From positions 49,989 through 113,988 of the forward strand of contig JAHQVJ010000221.1 in assembly GCA_019634415.1 (NCBI GenBank): a stretch of DNA of 64,000 bases. The letters run 5' to 3'. This document shows positions 8,913 to 16,616 of this stretch, piece by piece. Each line of letters opens with the position of its first letter. Position 1 is the stretch's first letter. The DNA comes from Myxococcales bacterium (lineage in GTDB: Bacteria; Myxococcota_A; UBA796; GCA-2862545). The notes under the pieces are model-generated. The model was given only the letters and a program-made list of their open reading frames with translations. It was not told the origin of the DNA and did no database searches. Both the position numbers and the translations under genes were made by a program.

Positions 8913-9704
8913 TCAACTAGACTCGTAGATCCGGCGGGTGTTGCGGCTCATGAAGCGCACGGCGGCTGCGCGGGGCAGCAAGCGCTGGAGCACGGCCGCG
9001 ACGGTGGCGTTGATCCAGCCGGGCACGGTGAGGGGGCGACGACCGAGGCGCTGCAGGGCCGTGCGCGCGACCACCTCGGGCGCCAGCGGCAAGGCCTGGG
9101 CCTGGCGATCAGCGGGGGTGGCTGCCTCGAAGTTCGGGGTGCGCACCGCTCCGGCCGCGCACACCACCACGTCGATCCCGAGCGGGCCGAGTTCCTCCCA
9201 CAGTCCCTCCCCCAGGATCTGGGTGAAGGCCTTCGTGGCGGCGTAGGTGGTCACCATGGCGGTGCCCTGCATGCCCGACAGCGACGACATGAGCACGATC
9301 CCACCCCGCCCACGCTCGCGCATGCCCTCGATCACCAAGGGCAACAGCAGCAGGGGTCCGCGACAGTTCACGTCGAGGGAGGCGAGCTTCGAGGCGGTGG
9401 AGGTCTCTGCGAAGGAGCCGATGGTGGAGGCGCAGGCGTTGTAGACGAACAGCCCCACCTCGCGCTCGGCGAGCACCGATGCGAGCCGCTCGTGCACGTC
9501 GGGGCGCCCGAGGTCGGCGGCCACGGTCAGCACCTGCACGCCGTGCTTCCGTCGCACACGGGCGGCGGCAGCCTCGAGGGGCTCGACGCGTCGGGCCACC
9601 ATCACCACGTTCAATCCCTCCTCGGCACACAGGTGGCAGAAGGCCGCACCGATCCCCTCCGAGGCTCCCGCGATCACGGCCCAGGGCCCGTAGCGTTTCC
9701 GCAC
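8913..9704 (-). CDS. Short-chain dehydrogenase/reductase (SDR)
   Basis: AVIAGASEGIGAAF, VYNACAS, SSLSGMQGTAMVTTYAATKAF; GTG start at 9704, 2 nt after the upstream gene. Confidence 0.85.
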   Translation of the reverse strand: MRKRYGPWAVIAGASEGIGAAFCHLCAEEGLNVVMVARRVEPLEAAAARVRRKHGVQVLTVAADLGRPDVHERLASVLAEREVGLFVYNACASTIGSFAETSTASKLASLDVNCRGPLLLLPLVIEGMRERGRGGIVLMSSLSGMQGTAMVTTYAATKAFTQILGEGLWEELGPLGIDVVVCAAGAVRTPNFEAATPADRQAQALPLAPEVVARTALQRLGRRPLTVPGWINATVAAVLQRLLPRAAAVRFMSRNTRRIYESS

Positions 9705-9706
9705 GG

Positions 9707-10777
9707 TCAGTAGATCCCCGGCACGATCCGAGACGGTACCTTGCGTACGTACTCCTCCCACAGAGGGCCGTATTTCTCGGCACAGCGAGCATCGTCGTCG
9801 CGCTGGCGAGGCACGAGCAGCAGCACGTAGTACAGCGGATACAGCCAGGGCCAGGGCAGCGCCCACCACCCCGCCGAGGCGGCGATGGCGAGCCCCATGG
9901 TGATCTCCCCGAGGTAGTTGACGTGGCGCGACACGCCCCAGAAGCCGTTCACGAGCAGGCTCCTGTCGCCATCCGTGACGACCTGGGGCGCGATCCCAAG
10001 GAAGGGCTCGGACGGGCGCGTCTTGAAGCGGAACTTCTGCATGTTGGCGCCGCGGGCCATGGACCAGCCAGCGAGGAACAGAACCCCGATCCCGACGAGC
10101 ACGGGGAGCGGCGTGTGGGGATTCGGCAGGTCCGCGGTGAACCACAGGGCGATGGTGTAGAAGTAGGGGTAGAAGACGAGGCAGCCCCAGCCGAGCTTGA
10201 AGCCCACTCGCTCGGCGAACAGATCGTAGGTGTACAGGTGCACCCTTTCGAACACGAGATAGTCGTTGACGAAATAGGTCAGCAACCCCGCACAGAGCAC
10301 GATCCCGGGGGATGGGTCAGAGGAGTGGGTCAACGCGTGGTGAGCGGCAAAGCTCAGCACGTTGAGCTGCAAGATCACGGCCCCCACCAGGTACAGCCAC
10401 ATCTTGTGATCGAGCCGACCGCCGAGCAGCTGGGGGTTGATGCGGCGCCCGAGGAACAGGTCGATGGCGAGGCCGCGGCCGGTGGCGCGGGCGGGCAGCA
10501 CCATCGCAGCGGTGTAGAGCAGGCCGAGCACGCAGGCGCCGACGAGACCCTCGACGCGATGCACGAACAGCCAGCTCCACGGCACCCAGTCGAGCCAGCC
10601 GGCCAGCGCCCAGGCGGCGACGAGGGTAGCGTTGACCCTCAGGCCGTTGAGTCGGTAGCGCAGGGGCTCGCCGGTGCGCTCGTGGGGGACGTAGCCGGTG
10701 ATCCATCGGCCGGGCAGCGTCAGGTGCAGCCCGGTGATGACGAGGACGAGGAGCCAGGGCGCGAAGAAGCCGAGCAT
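9707..10777 (-). CDS. ERG4/ERG24-like sterol C14-reductase family membrane protein
   Basis: LLVNGFWGVSRHVNYLGEITMGLA...YYVLLLVPRQRDDDARCAEKYGPLWEEYVRKVPSRIVPGIY matches the ERG24/DHCR14 C-terminal signature; multiple TMs. Confidence 0.85.
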   Translation of the reverse strand: MLGFFAPWLLVLVITGLHLTLPGRWITGYVPHERTGEPLRYRLNGLRVNATLVAAWALAGWLDWVPWSWLFVHRVEGLVGACVLGLLYTAAMVLPARATGRGLAIDLFLGRRINPQLLGGRLDHKMWLYLVGAVILQLNVLSFAAHHALTHSSDPSPGIVLCAGLLTYFVNDYLVFERVHLYTYDLFAERVGFKLGWGCLVFYPYFYTIALWFTADLPNPHTPLPVLVGIGVLFLAGWSMARGANMQKFRFKTRPSEPFLGIAPQVVTDGDRSLLVNGFWGVSRHVNYLGEITMGLAIAASAGWWALPWPWLYPLYYVLLLVPRQRDDDARCAEKYGPLWEEYVRKVPSRIVPGIY

Positions 10778-10812
10778 GGGCGGCAGCCTACCCGATCGAG
10801 CTAGAAGGCTGC

Positions 10813-11514
10813 ATGGCGACGGGCGCGACTGCAGCGGACCTGTCCCAGTCGGGAGCGCGGATCCGGGTGGGCTGGGGGCTCTACGGGCTGCGGGCGCTTG
10901 CGGCTGGCGTAGACGTGGCGGTGATCGTGGACGTGCTGTCCTTCACCACCTCGGTGGCGGTGGCGCGCGAGGCAGGGGCGGAGGTGGTGCCCTGGGATCC
11001 GGCCACGCCGGTACCCACGGCCGCCGAGGCCGGTGTGGACGTGGTGGCGGGCCCACGAGCGGCGGACGGTCCGTCGCTGTCGCCAGCGTCGTTGACGTCG
11101 CTGGCAGCAGGCACCCGGCTGCTGCTGCCCTCCCCCAACGGCTCGCGGTTGCTGGCGTGGGCGCAGCGCGAGGGGGTGCCAGCGCACACGGCGTGCCTGC
11201 GGGATCGCCAGGTGGTGGCCCAGGCCCTCGCCGACGCAGGCGCGATCGCGGTGATCGCGGCAGGCGAGCGGTGGCCAGGCGGCGACCGAGCGCGGTTCGC
11301 GCTGGAGGACTGGCTGGGGGCGGGCAGCGTGGTGGCGGCGCTGACGGGATCGCGGTCCCCGGAGGCGGTGGCGGCGGAGGCAGCCTTCGACGCGCATCGT
11401 GGCGATCTGCAGGGAGCGCTGCGCGCGACGGCATCGGGGCGGGAGCTCGACGCTCGCGGGTTCGCGCACGACGTGGTGCTGGCGGCGGAGCTGGATGCGA
11501 CGGGGCGCGTCTGA
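10813..11514 (+). CDS. comB: 2-phosphosulfolactate phosphatase family (ComB)
   Basis: VAVIVDVLSFTTSVAVAREAGAEVVPW, LPSPNGSRL, IAVIAAGERWPGGDRARFALEDWLGAG. Confidence 0.85.
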   Translation: MATGATAADLSQSGARIRVGWGLYGLRALAAGVDVAVIVDVLSFTTSVAVAREAGAEVVPWDPATPVPTAAEAGVDVVAGPRAADGPSLSPASLTSLAAGTRLLLPSPNGSRLLAWAQREGVPAHTACLRDRQVVAQALADAGAIAVIAAGERWPGGDRARFALEDWLGAGSVVAALTGSRSPEAVAAEAAFDAHRGDLQGALRATASGRELDARGFAHDVVLAAELDATGRV

Positions 11515-11549
11515 TCCGCTCGCGAGGCGGCCTTTGGTAGGCTGCCTCC

Positions 11550-12005
11550 ATGCGGTGGCTGCTGATCGTCGGGTGCATGGGGCTGGCGGGGTGCGAGGGG
11601 TGCGACTTCTCCTTCGGCCCCATCGGCGTGATCGTGGCGGTGACGCCCGAAGACGCCGAGGGCACCTTGGAGCTGTGCGTGGAGGACCAGGGTTGCCAGG
11701 AGGTGCCCCTGCCCCACCTGGGCGGCAGCGGAGCCGCGCACAACGAGGTGCGCTTCGACGTGAGCTGGCAGGGGTACCTGGTGTGCAAGCACCCCGAGGT
11801 GGTGGCCACGGTGCGCACCGAGGCGTGTGAGCGGCGGGTGGTTCGCCCGCGGCAGCGTCCGAGAGGTCCGCAGCCGAAGGCGAGGGCCCAAGGGAATCGT
11901 AGCGCGACGGAGTCGCGCGGGATTCCGGAGCGCCGCGAGGGGCGGACGGTGCGAGGGTCCGTTCGCATCGACGTGAGCGCCACCTGCGACGACGAGCGGT
12001 CGTAG
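11550..12005 (+). CDS. Small hypothetical lipoprotein with internal basic palindrome-encoded segment
   Basis: MRWLLIVGCMGLAGC lipobox; abrupt Arg-rich stretch ERRVVRPRQRPRGPQPKARAQGNRSATESRGIPERREGR. Confidence 0.6.
   Translation: MRWLLIVGCMGLAGCEGCDFSFGPIGVIVAVTPEDAEGTLELCVEDQGCQEVPLPHLGGSGAAHNEVRFDVSWQGYLVCKHPEVVATVRTEACERRVVRPRQRPRGPQPKARAQGNRSATESRGIPERREGRTVRGSVRIDVSATCDDERS
11866..11947. repeat. Nested palindromic (REP-like) element inside the coding sequence
   Basis: Outer GTCCGC(11866-11871)/GCGGAC(11942-11947); inner GGAATC(11893-11898)..GCGCGAC-gga-GTCGCGC..GATTCC(11921-11926). Confidence 0.5.
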
Positions 12006-12017
12006 CGCCCAGCCGCC

Positions 12018-12434
12018 CTACCCCATGCTCTGGGTCATGCGCTCCTGCAGCTCCTCCACCGACAGATCCTCGAGATCCTTCGACAGGATCCAGCAGTGGC
12101 CGAAGGGGTCGCGGATCCGGCCCTCGCGCTTGCCGTAGAAGCGATCCTCGATGGGGATCAGGATCTCCCCGCCGGCCTGAACGATGCGGGCAGCCGCCGT
12201 GTCGGGATCGTCCAGCACGAGATGGAGCAGCACCTGTGGATCGGTGTCGCCGGATGGCTGGCAGCCGAACTCGGTGAGGGAGAACGTGACGCCCGCCACG
12301 GTGACCTCGGCGTGGACCACGGTGCCGTCGGGGGCGGCCAGGCACATGCCGGCCTCTCCCCCCAGGGCGTCGGCGTAGAAGGTCTGGGCGCCGCGGGCAT
12401 CGGTGACGAGGAGACGAGGGGTCAGCGCGGACAT
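12018..12434 (-). CDS. VOC/glyoxalase-fold protein
   Basis: PRLLVTDARGAQTFYADALGGE, VLLHLVLDDPDTAAARIVQAGGEILIPIEDRFYGKREGRIRDPFGHCWIL. Confidence 0.85.
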   Translation of the reverse strand: MSALTPRLLVTDARGAQTFYADALGGEAGMCLAAPDGTVVHAEVTVAGVTFSLTEFGCQPSGDTDPQVLLHLVLDDPDTAAARIVQAGGEILIPIEDRFYGKREGRIRDPFGHCWILSKDLEDLSVEELQERMTQSMG

Positions 12435-12459
12435 GGAACCTACCATGTGTCTGTGGGCC

Positions 12460-12703
12460 CAAAGGACCCGTGAGAGTTCACGGGCCGAGGTGGCCCGAGT
12501 TCGTTGATCGGATTTGTGGGGAGGGTGCGTCTCGGCAGAACCGGAATTGGGACCTTGCGGCTTGACCGCGACCTGGAGTCTCGGGCTGGGCCCCCTCCCC
12601 ACGATCTCGAATTCCAACATGCGGCTTGGACCGCGCAATTTGGTAGGCCGAGACGGGGCGGGGCGTCCCAGGTCGCCGAGTCGCCACTCACCACGGAGGG
12701 GTC
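12460..12703 (+). ncRNA. Structured 5' leader of IS110 element; candidate bridge RNA
   Basis: Stems CCCGTGA/TCACGGG (12467-12484), GTGGGGAGGG/CCCTCCCCAC (12516-12525/12593-12602), GTCTCGGC/GCCGAGAC, and two GCGGCTTG(G)ACCGC mini-hairpins between VOC and transposase; boundaries unknown. Confidence 0.35.
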
Positions 12704-13828
12704 ATGGAGCATCAGCTGTTTGCTGGGGTAGACGTCGCCAGCCGCAAGCTGGATGTGTGCGTCGTGGACACCAAGGGCAATCCCGTCTGTCGGGAGCTTC
12801 GAGTCGCCAACAGTCCGGAGGGCTTCGCTGAGTTGCAGGCGGTCCTCGCCACGCTCGGAGCACCGGTGCTCGTGGGTTGCGAGTCCACGAGTGCGTACCA
12901 TCGGCCGCTGCTGCGAGCGCTGGATGGCGTCGCCGATACGGTCGAGCTCAATCCGCTCGTCATCAAGCGCTTCACCCAGCTCCAGCTTCGCGGCTCGCGG
13001 TCGGATCGCACCGACGCAAACTCGATCGCGCAGTACCTGCGGACGTTTCGGCCTAAGCCATCGCCGGTCACCGAGACGAAGCGGCGGGATCTCACGATGG
13101 CCGTGCGCCTTCGCCGTCGGCGCGTCGAGGAGCGGACGGCCAACAAGAACGCCCTGCGGCGCTACCTGGGCGAGTTGCTGCCTGGGTTTCACAACCACTT
13201 CCGCCGCACAACGCCCCTTTGGCTGATCTCGCTGTTTGCTGCACATCCTTGCCCCGCAGAGCTGCTCGCGCTCACGCCGGCCGATCTGGCCACCGTCCGC
13301 ACCCCGGGCGGCCGTTCGATCCGCTCCTCCGAACTCGAGGAACTCCAGGGGTTCCTGCACAGCAGCTCCGTGGAGCCCTGGTCGCCGCTGCTCCGTGCCG
13401 CCGTCGGGCAGCTTCTCCAGGACGTGGTTCGGGCAGAGCAAGCGGTCCGAGAGCTCGAGAGCCTGCTGGAGGAGGAGACCCGAACCCTGCCCGAGTGTAC
13501 GCTGCTTCGAACCATTCCGGGGGTTGGCGCCTTGACTGCGGCCGTGGCGATTGCCGAGGTGGGCGACGTCCGACGGTTCCCGTCCGTGGACCACTTCATC
13601 GGCTACTGCGGCCTGTACGCCACCTCGAAGACCAGCGGCGACGGGAAGACGACCGGGCGCATGGTGCGCAAGGGCAACCGCATGCTCCGGCTGCAGCTGC
13701 TGCTCGCCTCCACGACAGCTCGCGACTAGACCCCGAGATGCGCCGGCGGGGCCGCGGCTCGCAAGCTGGCCACGCAGCTCTTCGCCATCCTCACCACCCA
13801 GCAGCCCTACGACCCAGCGAGGCCCTGA
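12704..13828 (+). mobile_element. IS110-family transposase, 3'-damaged (pseudogene)
   Basis: FAGVDVASRKLDVCVVD, RSDRTDANSIAQYLRTF, TIPGVGALTAAVAIAEVG...TSGDGKTTGRMVRKGNRMLRLQLLLASTTARD then TAG (13727-13729); C-terminal remnant RKLATQLFAILTTQQPYDPARP* resumes at 13760-13828. Confidence 0.85.
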
Positions 13829-14052
13829 AGGCGCGAAAAGTGAGGGCGGGGCCGCAACAAAGTCGATGCCGACGGCGAACGCCAGCCGGTTCCGCAGTCT
13901 CCCGCCCTCGCCGGACATTCTAGCAGGGCCGTGCGCAGTGCTCATGGGAGCCTGCCCTGATCGACGTGCGCGTCGACCTCAGTGTGCACGCGACCGCCGT
14001 CCTTGACACGTGGCCTCATTCCAACTCCAGGGTGGCGTCTGTCATCCCTCGA

Positions 14053-14832
14053 TCAGGGGGCGGGCGCTTGTACGGAAAGATGATTGGCCCACCGGCCCAC
14101 GCGTCGTCGGTAGGCGGAGGGCGTGACGCCGGTGATGGCGCGGAAGTCGCGGGTGAAGTGCGCGTGATCGAGCCAGCCGCCGCGGCGTGCGATGGTGGCG
14201 AGATCGTCGGTGGCGCGCAGCCAGGGCAGCGCTCCCTGCACGCGGCGCACGCGCGCGTAGCGCTTGGGTGCGATCCCCACGTGCTCGGCGAACAGGTCGC
14301 GCAGCTGGGCGGCGGACAGCCCGGCGCGATCGGCGACGTGCCCCACCCGCGTGCAGTGCTCGGTGGCGGCGACGAGGGAGGCGATGCCCGGGTCGCTGGG
14401 GCGCACGGCGGCGGACAGCACGGCCGCAGCCGCCGACGCGATCCGCGCGGGGTCGCGCAGCTCGGCGACGGCGTCTGCGAGGCGGTCTCCCCAGGTGGCG
14501 ACCTCGGACAGCGCGACGTGCTGGTCGGCGACCTCGGACAGCGGCTGGTTCAGGAAGGGTCGCAGGCCACCCGGCGCGAACACGATGCCGAGGACGCGTC
14601 CAGGCTGGTGCGTGAGCGTGAACGGCCGGCTGCGGGGCCCCTCCAGGAGGAGCTGGGGCGCCTTCGGTGCGTCCAGGAGCACGAGGAGCTGGGCGAGGCC
14701 CGACGGCAGGCGCTGCTCGGTGGCGGTGGTGTGGCCGTGGTGCACCCAGAGTCGCTGCAGGTGGTGGGCGAGCAGCGGGGGGTGGCTGCGAGCGACGCGT
14801 GCGGGGTCGAAGGTGCGCAGATCGGGGGGCAT
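14053..14832 (-). CDS. AraC-family regulator (DUF6597-type N-terminus)
   Basis: HTH: GLSAAQLRDLFAEHVGIAPKRYARVRRVQGAL...DLATIARRGGWLDHAHFTRDFRAITGVTPSAYRRR. Confidence 0.8.
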   Translation of the reverse strand: MPPDLRTFDPARVARSHPPLLAHHLQRLWVHHGHTTATEQRLPSGLAQLLVLLDAPKAPQLLLEGPRSRPFTLTHQPGRVLGIVFAPGGLRPFLNQPLSEVADQHVALSEVATWGDRLADAVAELRDPARIASAAAAVLSAAVRPSDPGIASLVAATEHCTRVGHVADRAGLSAAQLRDLFAEHVGIAPKRYARVRRVQGALPWLRATDDLATIARRGGWLDHAHFTRDFRAITGVTPSAYRRRVGRWANHLSVQAPAP

Positions 14833-14848
14833 GGGCCCAGTGTAGCTG

Positions 14849-15202
14849 CTAGCCGGAGAGCCACAGGGCGGCGGCGAGCGCGAGCATGCCGGAGCTGGCC
14901 ACGGCGGCATGGGCGAACACACCGGGGATCGGGATGAGGCGTCCCATGGCGTGCAGCCCCGACAGCGCCATCCCGCCGACGGTGGCGAGCGCGAGGGCGA
15001 CCAGGGCGAGCGTCAACAATCCGTCGAACCCGGTCCGCATGCCGACGACCAAGAGCACCGCGACTCCGGCGAGTGCACTCACGCCATGAAGCGCGGCGAC
15101 GGGTGTGGGCGGGTTGGCCTCACGCTGAAGGCGCAAGGCGGCTAGGAGCATGCCTGCGAGGGCGGCGACGACGAGGAGCAGCAGCGCAACGAGCAACGAC
15201 AT
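14849..15202 (-). CDS. Small multi-pass membrane protein
   Basis: MSLLVALLLLVVAALAGMLLAAL... four hydrophobic helices. Confidence 0.55.
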   Translation of the reverse strand: MSLLVALLLLVVAALAGMLLAALRLQREANPPTPVAALHGVSALAGVAVLLVVGMRTGFDGLLTLALVALALATVGGMALSGLHAMGRLIPIPGVFAHAAVASSGMLALAAALWLSG

Positions 15203-15305
15203 GGGACCCCCGAGCAACGCCCTGGTTGTACCCGCTGGGTGTGACGATCGCGGGACGGGGTCCCCGCCATCGATGGGCAGTGGTGTTACGTGGGGGCCGG
15301 TTTGC

Positions 15306-15405
15306 GGCGGGCCTTGCCGTGCTGGTGCTGGTCCCGGTCTTCAAAACCGATGGGACGGGTCGAGAGGCTTTGTCCGGTGGGTTCGATTCCCATGGTCCGC
15401 CGCCA
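15306..15405 (+). tRNA. selC: Candidate tRNA-Sec(UCA)
   Basis: 8-nt acceptor GGCGGGCC/GGTCCGCC (one G-U), CTTCAAA anticodon loop (UCA), long variable arm, T-arm GTGGGTTCGATTCCCAT, encoded GCCA end, 100 nt; the D-stem is weak in my fold. Confidence 0.75.
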
Positions 15406-15512
15406 ACTACCTCAGATTGAAGGTTCATTCGGCACTCTACGTGTTGCGCTCGCTGCCCGCGACCTTGCTCTGCCGCCACACGAAGAATCGGACGGGGTGT
15501 CGCGGACGTCGC

Positions 15513-16367
15513 TCATGGCGCGAACCCCGCGGGTGGAGCGCTCCAATCTTCCGTGTGGTCGGCGCACCACTCCCACACGTTGCCGAGCATGTCGTACAGG
15601 CCCCATGGGTTGGGAGCCTTGGTCGCAACGAGCATCGTGGAGTCGACGCCAAACCAGGCCACGTCTTCGAGCTGGCCGTATCGAGCTTCGGTGGTGCCCG
15701 CACGGCAGGCGTATTCCCACTCGGCCTCTGTCGGCAGACGCCATGTCAGGCCGTCCGGCAGCCGCTCGAGGAACCCTTGGCAGTCGTCCCACGAGACCTG
15801 CTCCACCGGACGGCTCGGCCAGTCCTCGCCGTTCCGGAAGTGGCTCGGGTTCGCCCCCATCACATCGAGCCACTGCGCCTGGGTCACCGGCGTCTCTCCG
15901 AGCCAGAAGCCGCGCGAGATCCGCACGGGGTGCTGTGGCTCGTTCCCCTCGCGTTCCTCTTCGTCTTCGGGAGCGCCCATCAGGAACTCGCCAGCAGGGA
16001 TCCACCGAAGGCGGAACCCCGCCACCTCGGCGCACAAGCCGTGTTGATCCAGCGTCAGGCGTTCCGCCCACCCCACGCCAAAGCGCCTGAGCAACGCGTC
16101 CCCTGCCCGTTGCTCCCGCAGCGCATCCATCAGGATGCCCACGTCGTCTTGGTCCAACAATCCCGCCTTCCTCGGCGCGTCCCGCGCCTCGTCCCCGGCG
16201 GGATGGCTTTCAGCTCCACCTGCGGCCAAGCGAAAGCCCAGGCTCTCGACGCGGTTGCCAGGGTGAGAGGCGAGGCGACAGGCAGCGCGCACGAGGCGCG
16301 CCTGGCCGAACCAGCCGCCTCCACGGATCACACGCTCCGGGCCTGCGGTTCCAACCGGGTCGATCAT
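15513..16367 (-). CDS. FGE-sulfatase/SUMF1-fold protein, apparently circularly permuted
   Basis: N-terminus MIDPVGTAGPERVIRGGGWFGQARLVRAACRLASHPGNRVESLGFRLA is the usual C-terminal FGE segment; C-terminus runs FRLRWIPAGEFLMGAPEDEEE...LPTEAEWEYACRAG...NPWGLYDMLGNVWEWCADHTEDWSAPPAGFAP*. Confidence 0.85.
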   Translation of the reverse strand: MIDPVGTAGPERVIRGGGWFGQARLVRAACRLASHPGNRVESLGFRLAAGGAESHPAGDEARDAPRKAGLLDQDDVGILMDALREQRAGDALLRRFGVGWAERLTLDQHGLCAEVAGFRLRWIPAGEFLMGAPEDEEEREGNEPQHPVRISRGFWLGETPVTQAQWLDVMGANPSHFRNGEDWPSRPVEQVSWDDCQGFLERLPDGLTWRLPTEAEWEYACRAGTTEARYGQLEDVAWFGVDSTMLVATKAPNPWGLYDMLGNVWEWCADHTEDWSAPPAGFAP

Positions 16368-16600
16368 GCGCCACCTCGCACGGCAAGTAGCGCTCTCGCC
16401 GCGGCCTCGGCGAGAGTGGTGCCTTCCGCCGACCAGCCCGAACCCCAGATCAGGAACCGAGCACCCAGCAAGCCCAGGCCCTCCCGCCGGACGCACCAGT
16501 CACCGGGCAGCAACCCCAGCAGCACGCCGCCGTGGGTGAACCGCCCCCGGTAGTCGACGTGGCAGAAGAGCGCGTTCAGCTCCGGGGCGTGCTCGTAGTC
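16364..16600 (-). pseudogene. Truncated ORF translationally coupled (ATGA) to the FGE-like gene
   Basis: Manual translation after an in-frame TAG at 16603-16601: DYEHAPELNALFCHVDYRGRFTHGGVLLGLLPGDWCVRREGLGLLGARFLIWGSGWSAEGTTLAEAAARALLAVRGGA*; no ATG start. Confidence 0.4.
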
Positions 16601-16616
16601 CTACGACGGCGAGCCA

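Noticed and set aside
15120-15479. 119-aa minus-strand ORF containing ESNPPDKASRPVPSVLKTG
   Set aside because: It is the antisense translation of the tRNA-Sec region, a false CDS
15513-16367. Diversity-generating retroelement target (FGE/CLec fold)
   Set aside because: No reverse transcriptase, TR/VR repeat pair or Avd-like gene found within the window
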